From: Deltaproteobacteria bacterium
GTDB taxonomy: Bacteria > Desulfobacterota > Binatia > UBA9968
NCBI GenBank assembly: GCA_030688735.1
Contig: JAUYJC010000602.1
Span: 1-62,547, forward strand
Direction of reading: 5' to 3'
Length of the DNA stretch: 62,547 nt
Under the pieces are notes generated by a model. The model saw only the letters and a program-made list of their open reading frames with translations. It was not told the origin of the DNA and ran no database searches. Position numbers and translations under genes: made by a program. This document shows, piece after piece, positions 16,420 through 25,593 of the stretch. Numbering within the stretch: position 1 is the stretch's first letter; each line of letters begins with the position of its first letter.

Positions 16420-18324
16420 TCAGTCCTGCTCCAATGCCCCGGTGTGGATTTGAATCTTGGCTTTATTCTTCAGCCCTTCGATGAATTTCTGCAGGACTTG
16501 CTGGCGTGTCTCGGCCAGGGCTTGTTTTGTTAACTCCTCTTTCTCGCTCTCGAAGCGCTCCATGTCCGCTCCCTGACTGCCTTTAAAAGCCAGGATATAA
16601 ACGACATCTTTCTGAGTGAAAACCTTGTCGGCGATCGGTTTTTCCGCCGACAGGATAACGCCCGGCCTCAGCTCCGGCAGCTCGCCGATCTTCGGCAGTT
16701 GCGGCGCGTTGCGCAGAAACCAGCCGGTCTCTTCGACTTTGAGGCCGTTCTGCGCTGCCAGTTTCGCGATGTCCTTTTCCTTTTTCAGTTGATCCAACAA
16801 GCCGTTCCCCTTTTGGACAACGATTTCGTAGGCCTTAGATTCCTTCAAGCCCTTCTCGATGTTCGGCCGGACAGTCTCAAGCGGGGGAACGGCGGGCTCT
16901 TTGCGCTGTTTGATTTTCAATAGGTAGTACGCGTTATTTCCCTCAACGACGGGACTAACGTCCTTGGGACCCAGGGCGAAGGCGTTCTTGTAAAATTCTT
17001 GGTTCTGGCCGATCTCTGGGAGCACTTCACCGCTTGAAAACCAAGCTGTGACACTGACCGCGACGCCGCCCTCTTGGGCTATTTTAGCCAAGTCGTTTCC
17101 GGAAAGCATTTTTTCGCGGTCGCGATCGGCGATCTTGGCGGCTTCGCGCTTCCCTTTATCCGCTTTAAGGCTACGGGTGATTTCCGGCGTGAGATCTTTG
17201 AGCGTCGCGGTTTTTTCTTCCCGGCTGTCTTCAACCTTGACGACCTGAAGCCTCCCCGGGGTTTCGATCACGTCGCTAACTTCGCCTTTGGCCATATTGA
17301 ATACCTTGGCAAGCTGCGGCGGCAACTGGCCCTGCGCCGCCCAACCCAGATCCCCCCCTTTAGCGGCAGATGCATCGTCAGAAAATTGCTTGGCCAACTG
17401 GGCGAAGTCCTTCCCGCCGCGCGCTTCCGCAACCACCCGATTGGCACGGGCCCGGGCGTCCTCTTGTTGCTTGGCATCGGCGCCGGGCGGGACGCCGATC
17501 GAGACATAGCGCAATTTTAGCTCTTTGGGTTTACGAAACTTGGAGTCGCGGTTGGCCTGGTAGTAATCTTCAATCTCTTTCTCGCTGACTTGCGCGCCGG
17601 CAGCGAATCGATCAAAAGGATACGAGAGATATTCGACCTGGAGCTTGAGCGGCTCCTTGAGCATTTCCTTGTTGCCGTCGTAGAATTTTTTAATGTCGTC
17701 CTCGGACAGTTTCACTTCGGCGATCGCATCGCTGACCGGCAAGCGAACATATTGCAAATTGATTTTCTCGCGCTCCAAACGATAGCGCTCGCGCACCTCG
17801 GCGTCGGTGATCCGGGTTGAATCGAGAATCACGCCATAGAGATGTTGGATCGTCAGCTGCTCGCGTTGCTCCTCCTCGAATTCTCCGGGATTCAGCCGGT
17901 TCGCCCGCAGCAATTGCAGATAGCGCTCTTTGTTGAAACGGCCGGCCACCTGAAATTCGCGAACCTGGCCGATCGCTGCCATCAGCTCGTCGTCACCGGC
18001 CGTCAGTCCGAGCGCCTGCGCTTCCTGGCGCAGGAGCCGCTTCTGAATCAGCTCTTCGAGTAAGGTATTCTTGAGATTCAAGCTCTTGAGCATTTCGGGA
18101 GTCAACGATCCTTTTAGCAATTCCCGGTAACGTTCCAAAGTTTTCTGATATTGAGCCGAAAATTCGCGCTGGCTGATCGCATCGCCATTGACCTCGGCGA
18201 CGTTCGGCGCGCCTTGGTCCTGATATTTGCTGCCACCGTAGAAGGCGATGAACACGACGATGATGACCCCCAAAAGAAAAGTGATGATCCAGGACCTTTT
18301 TCGTTTTCGTAAGAAATCCAGCAT
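16420..18324 (-). CDS. ppiD: PpiD-like membrane-anchored peptidyl-prolyl isomerase/chaperone
   Basis: Periplasmic folding factor tethered to the inner membrane, helping newly exported proteins. 634 residues: a basic N-terminus followed by one membrane helix (about 12-30), a SurA/PpiD-like chaperone region (~35-250) rich in helices, a parvulin domain (~265-365, with FAQLAKQFSDDASAAKGGDLGW), and a long C-terminal chaperone segment with a second partial parvulin-like unit. The size matches PpiD (~620). It faces away from mreB, with which it shares a 198-bp upstream region. Confidence 0.9.
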   Translation of the reverse strand: MLDFLRKRKRSWIITFLLGVIIVVFIAFYGGSKYQDQGAPNVAEVNGDAISQREFSAQYQKTLERYRELLKGSLTPEMLKSLNLKNTLLEELIQKRLLRQEAQALGLTAGDDELMAAIGQVREFQVAGRFNKERYLQLLRANRLNPGEFEEEQREQLTIQHLYGVILDSTRITDAEVRERYRLEREKINLQYVRLPVSDAIAEVKLSEDDIKKFYDGNKEMLKEPLKLQVEYLSYPFDRFAAGAQVSEKEIEDYYQANRDSKFRKPKELKLRYVSIGVPPGADAKQQEDARARANRVVAEARGGKDFAQLAKQFSDDASAAKGGDLGWAAQGQLPPQLAKVFNMAKGEVSDVIETPGRLQVVKVEDSREEKTATLKDLTPEITRSLKADKGKREAAKIADRDREKMLSGNDLAKIAQEGGVAVSVTAWFSSGEVLPEIGQNQEFYKNAFALGPKDVSPVVEGNNAYYLLKIKQRKEPAVPPLETVRPNIEKGLKESKAYEIVVQKGNGLLDQLKKEKDIAKLAAQNGLKVEETGWFLRNAPQLPKIGELPELRPGVILSAEKPIADKVFTQKDVVYILAFKGSQGADMERFESEKEELTKQALAETRQQVLQKFIEGLKNKAKIQIHTGALEQD

Positions 18325-18378
18325 TGCGGATGAGACCTTTCGCGCCAGCCTATTTTGAAAAGTACCGTGTTATGATAA

Positions 18379-19557
<1,179 letters not shown>

Positions 19558-19605
19558 GCCGAAGCGATCATAGCTCCCTGCCCGCCGCAGGCGACCGACG
19601 CTTTC

Positions 19606-20466
19606 ATGCTCGCTTTTCTTCGCAAGAACCAAATTGTACTCAGCTCATGCGCCTGTCTGCTGCTTTCACTTTACATCCTAAATGCCCACGCGCGCGGGCA
19701 ACTTAAGAACGACCCCATCGGACCGATCTTGCTTTGGCTGCTGCGCCCGATGCAGTTGGGCACCCATGCCGTCACCGGTTGGTTTAGCGACATACAGAAA
19801 GAGTTCGGCACGCTGTCCGGATTCAAAGCGGAAAATGAACGGCTGCGAACCCGGGTTCAAAAGTTGGAGACCGAAAGAAACAAACTCCTGGAAGCCGAGG
19901 CCACCAATCACCGCCTGCAGCAACTCTTGGACTTTCGAGCGCAATTGCCGCCCGGTTCCGTGACCGCGACGATCATCGCCAACAGCGCCAGCACCTGGTT
20001 TCAAAGTTGCCTGCTGAATAAAGGCAGCTCCGACGGCGTACGCAAAGGCATGGCGGCGGTCACGCCTCTCGGTGTCGTCGGCCAGGTGATCAGTACGGCG
20101 GCGCGCAGCGCCAAGGTCCTGTTGATTACCGACCCCAACAGCGGCGTGGATGTGCTGGTTCAGCGCACCCGAGCGCGCGGCATCGTTTCAGGCTCGCTGG
20201 AACAGAAAACCATCATGAAATACGTCAAGCGCAGCGAAGATATTCAGGTCGGAGACCGGCTCATCACGACCGGCCTGGACGGTGTTTTCCCCAAAGGACT
20301 GATGGTCGGCACGGTGACCAAGGTACAAAAACAAAACCTCGGACTTTTCCAATATATCGAGCTGACACCGGCGGTGTCTCTATCCCAGACCGAGGAGGTT
20401 TTGGTCGTCAAGGTCGAAACCAACCAGACGAAAAACGAGGGCTCACCGGCCAACAAGATCCGATAG
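19606..20466 (+). CDS. mreC: Rod shape-determining protein MreC
   Basis: Periplasmic partner of MreB that activates the PBP2-RodA synthase. 286 residues with one N-terminal membrane helix (~8-26), a coiled coil at about 65-105 (ENERLRTRVQKLETERNKLL) and the double beta-barrel MreC domain, with KGSSDGVRKGMAAVTPLGVVG in the middle. The tail after the barrel is short and charged. It starts 48 bp after mreB and ends 4 bp before mreD. Confidence 0.95.
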   Translation: MLAFLRKNQIVLSSCACLLLSLYILNAHARGQLKNDPIGPILLWLLRPMQLGTHAVTGWFSDIQKEFGTLSGFKAENERLRTRVQKLETERNKLLEAEATNHRLQQLLDFRAQLPPGSVTATIIANSASTWFQSCLLNKGSSDGVRKGMAAVTPLGVVGQVISTAARSAKVLLITDPNSGVDVLVQRTRARGIVSGSLEQKTIMKYVKRSEDIQVGDRLITTGLDGVFPKGLMVGTVTKVQKQNLGLFQYIELTPAVSLSQTEEVLVVKVETNQTKNEGSPANKIR

Positions 20467-20470
20467 TTGA

Positions 20471-20974
20471 ATGAAGTTATCATTGTTGTTTTTCGCCGTC
20501 GGACTGATCCTGGTCCATCTTCAGACGACCTTGCTCCACCTGTTGCCGCTCGGTCCGATCGTGCCGGATTTTGTTCTCGTGCTCTGCGTCTACTGGGCTT
20601 TGTATCATCCGACGGTGGGCGCGGTTTTGGCTTCCTTCGTGTTGGGCTACTCGGTGGATGTCGTTTCCAGCCCGATTCTGGGACTCAATGCGTTCGCAAT
20701 GTCCATGGTTTTCCTCGCCGTGCACCTCAGCTCCCGCTCGATCTGGCTGCATGATCCGATGTCCAGCGCCATCGTCGTGCTACTGGCATCGTTGGTTAAG
20801 GGCGCCGCGCTGGCTCTGCTCTCGGCGGTATTTTTGAACGCCGAGCGCTTTTGGATTGGTGCTTTCCCCTATATAATTATCGAAGCAGTGATCGCGGCAG
20901 CGCTGGCTCCCATCGTCTTTGCCCTATTGCGGCGCGGCCAGAGCTATGTGGAACGATCCCGCGTCGCCGCTTAG
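20471..20974 (+). CDS. mreD: Rod shape-determining protein MreD
   Basis: Integral membrane member of the elongasome, 167 residues with five to six hydrophobic helices and the family-typical LNAFAMSMVFLAVHL centre. Placement between mreC and mrdA with gaps of 4 and 10 bp is diagnostic. Confidence 0.93.
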   Translation: MKLSLLFFAVGLILVHLQTTLLHLLPLGPIVPDFVLVLCVYWALYHPTVGAVLASFVLGYSVDVVSSPILGLNAFAMSMVFLAVHLSSRSIWLHDPMSSAIVVLLASLVKGAALALLSAVFLNAERFWIGAFPYIIIEAVIAAALAPIVFALLRRGQSYVERSRVAA

Positions 20975-20984
20975 GGAAACTGGA

Positions 20985-22865
20985 ATGGCTGTTTCGACCG
21001 GAATCAATAGGCAAGACGGCGCGCCCAAAGTGCGTGAGCGCGTTCGGTGGCTTTATGTGCTTGTGGTCCTCGCCTTCCTGGCGCTGATCACCCGGCTGGC
21101 ATTTTTGCAAATCTTCCAAGGCGAGCGCTTCACCTTTCTGTCGGAAAACAATCGCATCCGACTCAAAAGGATCGCCGGCACCCGCGGCATGATCTTCGAT
21201 CGCCAGGGGCAACTGCTGGTCGACAGCCGGCCTTCCTTCGATCTCATTTTCACCCCCGAGGACGCGGAGGACGCCACCGGCACGCTAAGTCAGCTGGCGC
21301 GATACCTAGGGCGCGACGAAAAAGAGTTGCTCGCCATCTTCGAGGCGAACAAGGAACGGCTCGCCTTCGAGGAGCTCACTTTGGGAAAGGACGTCGATTG
21401 GCCTACCGTCGTTGCGGTCGAAACCCATCAACTCGACTTGCCCGGCATCACGCTGCGCACGCGGCCGCGTCGCAACTACGCCGAAGGACCCAAGGGCGCA
21501 CATATCCTCGGTTATTTGGGTGAGATCGGACCGGAAGATTTAAAGGAACTAAAAAAGCAAGGCTACGCGTCGGGAGACGAGATGGGCCAGTACGGGTTGG
21601 AGCGCAGATGGGAAAACTTCCTGCGCGGTCAAAGCGGCGGGCAGCAGGTCGAGGTGGACGCGCTGGGACGGCGCATGCGCGTGCTCCACGAAGTGCCCGA
21701 CGTGCCTGGATACACCGTGCACCTGACGCTCGACCGCGAGCTTCAAGAAACCACCTTCGCTGCGCTGCAAGGGAAAGAAGGAACCGTCGTGGCGCTCGAC
21801 GTCAATTCCGGCGCGGTCCTAGCGATGGTCAGCACGCCCGCATTCGATCCCAACGTCTTCGCCCGCGGCGTGAAAGCCGAAGAGTGGCGCGCGCTGATCA
21901 AGGATCAATTGCGGCCGCTGAACAATCGCGCAACCCAGGGTCAATACCCTCCGGGTTCGACCTTCAAGATCATCATGGCCATCGCCGGCTTGGAAGAAGG
22001 AGTGCTCCAGCCGGAGAGCCAGATTTCCGATCCTGGTTTCTACTTTTTTGGCAACCGCCAATTCCGGGACTGGAAAAAAGGGGGGCACGGCGCTGTCGAT
22101 CTGCACAGGGCGATCGTCGAGTCTTGCGACGTTTACTTTTATCAATTGGGGACACGCCTCGGCATCGACAAGATTGCCAAGTGGGCGCGCGCCTTCGGCT
22201 TGGGAGAAAAGACCGGCATCGCGCTGGACGACGAAAAGAGCGGCCTCGTGCCGGACACCGAATGGAAAAGGAAAAGATTTCGCCAACCCTGGTTTCCGGG
22301 GGAAACGGTTTCGATTGCCATCGGCCAGGGTTACCTTACCGTGACGCCTCTGCAAATGGCCAACATGACCGCGGCCGTGGCGAACGGCGGAACCCTTTAT
22401 CGTCCCTGGATCGTGCGCAAAGTGGAGTCGGTGACCGGAGCAGTCATCCGCCAATACGGGCCGGAAAAGATTCGCAGCATCGCAATCAAGCCGGAAACCT
22501 TGGAGCGGCTGCACAACGGCCTCGCCGACGTAGTCAAACTTCCATCCGGCACCGGCGGCGCGGCGCGCACCAATATCGTCGCCATCGCCGGCAAGACGGG
22601 CACGGCTCAAGTCGTCGAGATGAAGGGCGCCTATCTCAAGAGCGAGCAACTCAGTTACTTTAACCGCGACCATGCCTGGTTTGTTTCCTACGCGCCGGTG
22701 GAGAATCCGCAGATCGCCGTCGCCGTCCTGGTCGAGCACGGCGGGCACGGCGGTTCCGCCGCCGCGCCGATAGCGAAAAAAGTGATCGAGAAATTCATCG
22801 AGCAACAGAACCGGCCCGCCGACCAAAACCAGGTGCGCGCCGAAGGGAACTCCCGTGCAAATTGA
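20985..22865 (+). CDS. mrdA: Penicillin-binding protein 2
   Basis: Class B transpeptidase of the elongasome that crosslinks glycan made by RodA. 626 residues from ATG 20985, chosen because it lies 10 bp after mreD and precedes the single membrane helix (~22-42). Active-site motifs: S325 in YPPGSTFKI, ESCD (SxN equivalent) near 382, and K537-T-G in AGKTGTAQV. The pedestal domain (~50-245) includes RRNYAEGPKGAHILGYLG. The end overlaps the rodA GTG by 11 bases, so the synthase pair is co-translated. Confidence 0.96.
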   Translation: MAVSTGINRQDGAPKVRERVRWLYVLVVLAFLALITRLAFLQIFQGERFTFLSENNRIRLKRIAGTRGMIFDRQGQLLVDSRPSFDLIFTPEDAEDATGTLSQLARYLGRDEKELLAIFEANKERLAFEELTLGKDVDWPTVVAVETHQLDLPGITLRTRPRRNYAEGPKGAHILGYLGEIGPEDLKELKKQGYASGDEMGQYGLERRWENFLRGQSGGQQVEVDALGRRMRVLHEVPDVPGYTVHLTLDRELQETTFAALQGKEGTVVALDVNSGAVLAMVSTPAFDPNVFARGVKAEEWRALIKDQLRPLNNRATQGQYPPGSTFKIIMAIAGLEEGVLQPESQISDPGFYFFGNRQFRDWKKGGHGAVDLHRAIVESCDVYFYQLGTRLGIDKIAKWARAFGLGEKTGIALDDEKSGLVPDTEWKRKRFRQPWFPGETVSIAIGQGYLTVTPLQMANMTAAVANGGTLYRPWIVRKVESVTGAVIRQYGPEKIRSIAIKPETLERLHNGLADVVKLPSGTGGAARTNIVAIAGKTGTAQVVEMKGAYLKSEQLSYFNRDHAWFVSYAPVENPQIAVAVLVEHGGHGGSAAAPIAKKVIEKFIEQQNRPADQNQVRAEGNSRAN

Positions 22866-23958
22866 CCGGCGCCTTATCTCCCATTTCGATTGGACGCTGT
22901 TCCTGCTCGCCCTTGCCTTTGTGTTGATCGGCGTCACGACGATTTACAGCGCCAACTACGACATCATCCAGAAGCACGCCGGGGCTTTACCGGGACGCCA
23001 ACTCATGTGGTTGGGATTCGGGCTGATCGCGTTGTTTGCCGCTCTCACTTTTGACTACCACTATATCGACCGGCTTGCTTATCCCTTCTACGGCGCGATG
23101 TTTCTACTGTTGGTAGCGGTGCTTTTCCTCGGCCATTCCGGCGGCGGCTCGCAGCGCTGGATCAATCTCGGCCTTTTTAGATTGCAGCCGTCCGAGCCGG
23201 CGAAAATCGCCATCGTCTTAGTGATGGCGAAATATTTCCAGGATGACGAGCCTCAGCGGGGCTATTATTTGCGGGATCTCTGGGCGCCTTTCGCGCTGGC
23301 GGCGCCGCTGGTGCTGCTCACACTGGTGCAGCCGGACCTCGGCACCGCCATCATCCTGGGCGTCGTCTTCATTAGCATGATACTCATGGGCGGTCTGCGC
23401 ACCCGCTCTTTTCTTTACTTGGTCGGCGCGGGTTTGGCATTTCTCCCGGTCGCCTGGCATTTCTTGAAAACCTACCAGCGCAACCGCATCCTGACTTTTC
23501 TCGACCCCGATCGCGATCCGCTCGGGGCCGGTTACCATGTGATTCAATCGCAGATCGCCGTCGGCTCCGGCAAGCTTTTCGGCAAAGGCTACCTGCACGG
23601 CACGCAAAACCGGCTCGACTTCCTGCCGGCCCAGCATACCGATTTTATCTTCGCGGTTTTTTCCGAGGAATGGGGTTTTGTCGGATGCTTGGTTTTGCTG
23701 CTGCTCTATTTCGCGCTGCTCGTCTACTGCCTGGGACTCGTCCAGCGGGCGAAGGACCGCTTCGGCGCCCTGTTGGTGTTCGGCATGACCGCGATCTTTT
23801 TCTGGCATGTGACGATCAACGTAGCGATGGTTGTGGGACTCATGCCGGTCGTCGGTGTGCCGCTGCCGATGGTCAGCTACGGCGGCTCGGCGCTTGCCAC
23901 CATGATGTTCGCCATCGGCGTCATCATGAACGTCAGCATGCGCCGGTTTATCTTCTGA
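22855..23958 (+). CDS. rodA: Rod shape-determining glycan polymerase RodA
   Basis: SEDS-family peptidoglycan glycosyltransferase. 367 residues with about ten membrane helices, including the SGGGSQRWINLG and PSEPAKIA stretches and the C-terminal GVPLPMVSYGGSALATMM. GTG 22855 lies in the end of mrdA. The last 124 bp (23835-23958) recur with 10 mismatches at 29788-29911, 5953 bp further on, seven of the eight coding differences being synonymous. Confidence 0.96.
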   Translation: MQIDRRLISHFDWTLFLLALAFVLIGVTTIYSANYDIIQKHAGALPGRQLMWLGFGLIALFAALTFDYHYIDRLAYPFYGAMFLLLVAVLFLGHSGGGSQRWINLGLFRLQPSEPAKIAIVLVMAKYFQDDEPQRGYYLRDLWAPFALAAPLVLLTLVQPDLGTAIILGVVFISMILMGGLRTRSFLYLVGAGLAFLPVAWHFLKTYQRNRILTFLDPDRDPLGAGYHVIQSQIAVGSGKLFGKGYLHGTQNRLDFLPAQHTDFIFAVFSEEWGFVGCLVLLLLYFALLVYCLGLVQRAKDRFGALLVFGMTAIFFWHVTINVAMVVGLMPVVGVPLPMVSYGGSALATMMFAIGVIMNVSMRRFIF

Positions 23959-24120
23959 TCTTTTTCCGTTCCAAGTTCATTTTCAGCAGCGCTAAGTTGC
24001 GTGAAAAAGACCCCAGTCAAAGTTCACTGTCAGGGTCCGCTTTCCGGTAGCGTGGCAGTGGTTTCGAACGCACATTCTGCGGTGCCTAAAACTCGCAACG
24101 GGTTCCATCTAAAGGGTATG

Positions 24121-24711
24121 TTATTTCTGGGCGGCGGGATTGGCCTTGGCCGCATCGGGAGCCGCGTGGCCGCCCTGTTGCGGCAGGCCAGAAGCGTCGT
24201 CTTGCCTCGCTTCTACGACGTCTTGGATTGCCTCGAGAATCTGAACGTAGGCCCCGCAGCGGCAGATATTCCCGTTGAGATAGCGGCCAATCTGCTCCCT
24301 CGTCGGCTCAGAATACGCCTGCAGGAGTGCCTTGCAGGCCAGTAGCATCCCCGAGGTGCAGAAGCCGCACTGGGCTGCGCCGCGTCGGATGAAGGCCTCT
24401 TGGAGGGGATCCAGACCGTCTACTGGCGCCAGACCCTCGATCGTCGTCACACGCTTCCCCGATGCCTCGAAGGCCAGGTAGGTGCAGGAGCTGATCGGCT
24501 CTTCGTCAACCAGGACAGTGCAGGCCCCGCAGACTTGGGACTCGCACGAGCGTTTCGTCCCGGTGAGACGGAGCCGCTCGCGCACAAACTCCAGCAGAGT
24601 CTCTTCGGCGCGGACTTCGCCCTTCCACGGCCGGCCGTTGATCTGGAGGGCAACCGGCATCGTGTGCGACGTTTGTGGCATCGCGGACCCAGTGTGCAAG
24701 GCGTCGGCCAT
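24121..24711 (-). CDS. Molybdenum hydroxylase small subunit, 2x[2Fe-2S]
   Basis: Electron-transfer subunit of a xanthine-dehydrogenase/CO-dehydrogenase family enzyme. 196 residues: plant-type [2Fe-2S] ligands C56, C61, C64, C76 (CESQVCGACTVL...SSC) and the helical-domain cluster C115, C118, C150, C152 (CGFC...CRC). An N-terminal extension of about 20 residues and an Ala/Gln-rich tail of ~25 exceed the usual length. The ATG follows the FAD-subunit stop by one base. Operon order is large, medium, small, as in several degradative hydroxylases. Confidence 0.94.
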   Translation of the reverse strand: MADALHTGSAMPQTSHTMPVALQINGRPWKGEVRAEETLLEFVRERLRLTGTKRSCESQVCGACTVLVDEEPISSCTYLAFEASGKRVTTIEGLAPVDGLDPLQEAFIRRGAAQCGFCTSGMLLACKALLQAYSEPTREQIGRYLNGNICRCGAYVQILEAIQDVVEARQDDASGLPQQGGHAAPDAAKANPAAQK

Positions 24712-24712
24712 C

Positions 24713-25579
24713 TCAATTGCTCCCGTTGGTGCCCACGGCCTGAGCGAGCGCTCGGCCCAAGAGCACCCCGGTCAGGTACGTCTTGTACGCCACTGATCCA
24801 TGCAGGTCGTCCACGGGCTTTAAGACCTCTCCGTAATGGCGCTGTGCCTCGCGCAAGATCTGCTGGCCATCGGCGAGTGTCGCGCCTTGCAGGCGCGACT
24901 CGAGTTCCTGTAGCCGCATGGGCACCGGGCCAACGCAGCTCACGGCCAGCCGCACGTCGGTGAGGCGTCCGTCGTGCTGGGCCGCCGCCACTGCCACACC
25001 CAGGGAGGGGCGCTCAAAACGCGCCGCGCGCAGGTAGGCGCTACCCATGCCTGGTGGCAGCGGCGCCACCTCCAGCTCGACCAAAAGCTCATCGGGCTCC
25101 AGCGCGGTCTCATAGGGTCCCATGAAAAACGTCTCGAGGCCCATCGTACGGCCGCCGCTGTGCTTGCCGATCTTGACCCTGGTGTCATAGACCAGCAGGA
25201 CTGGGGCAGGATCCGAATGCGGGTCGCCGAAGCAGAGACTCCCGCCAAGCGTGCCGACGTTACGCACGCGCACGTTTGCTACTAGTCCGGTAGCATGTTG
25301 CAGCAACGGCAGGTGCTCGGCCACCTCTGCCGACCTCTCCAGATGGCGATGGGTGACCGTGCCACCGATGTGCATCCTCTCGCCATCCCATGCCAGCTCG
25401 CCCAGTTCGGGGATTCTTTTGATATCCACCAGGTGGGTGTATTGGACGAGTCCCAGTCGCAGCCACAGGATGAGTTCAGTCCCCCCCGCATAGACCTTGG
25501 CGTCGTCTCCGAGACGGGCGAGTTCGGCAGACGCTTCGGTCACATTCGTGGGCTGGTACACGCGCAACGGCCTGAGCAT
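24713..25579 (-). CDS. Molybdenum hydroxylase medium (FAD) subunit
   Basis: FAD-binding subunit (CoxM/XdhB type), 288 residues. The AGGTELILWLRLG segment near 31-43 and NVGTLGGSLCFGDPHSDPAP near 107-125 are the family FAD-contact motifs. It takes electrons from the Fe-S subunit to the final acceptor. AGAGAGG lies just upstream of ATG 25579, and the gene follows the large subunit after 14 bp. Confidence 0.94.
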   Translation of the reverse strand: MLRPLRVYQPTNVTEASAELARLGDDAKVYAGGTELILWLRLGLVQYTHLVDIKRIPELGELAWDGERMHIGGTVTHRHLERSAEVAEHLPLLQHATGLVANVRVRNVGTLGGSLCFGDPHSDPAPVLLVYDTRVKIGKHSGGRTMGLETFFMGPYETALEPDELLVELEVAPLPPGMGSAYLRAARFERPSLGVAVAAAQHDGRLTDVRLAVSCVGPVPMRLQELESRLQGATLADGQQILREAQRHYGEVLKPVDDLHGSVAYKTYLTGVLLGRALAQAVGTNGSN

Positions 25580-25593
25580 TTTGCCTCTCTTTG

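Noticed and set aside
21608-22663. 351-residue open frame inside mrdA in another frame
   Set aside because: Arg/Ala-rich shadow of a GC-rich gene whose catalytic motifs are clear in the main frame.
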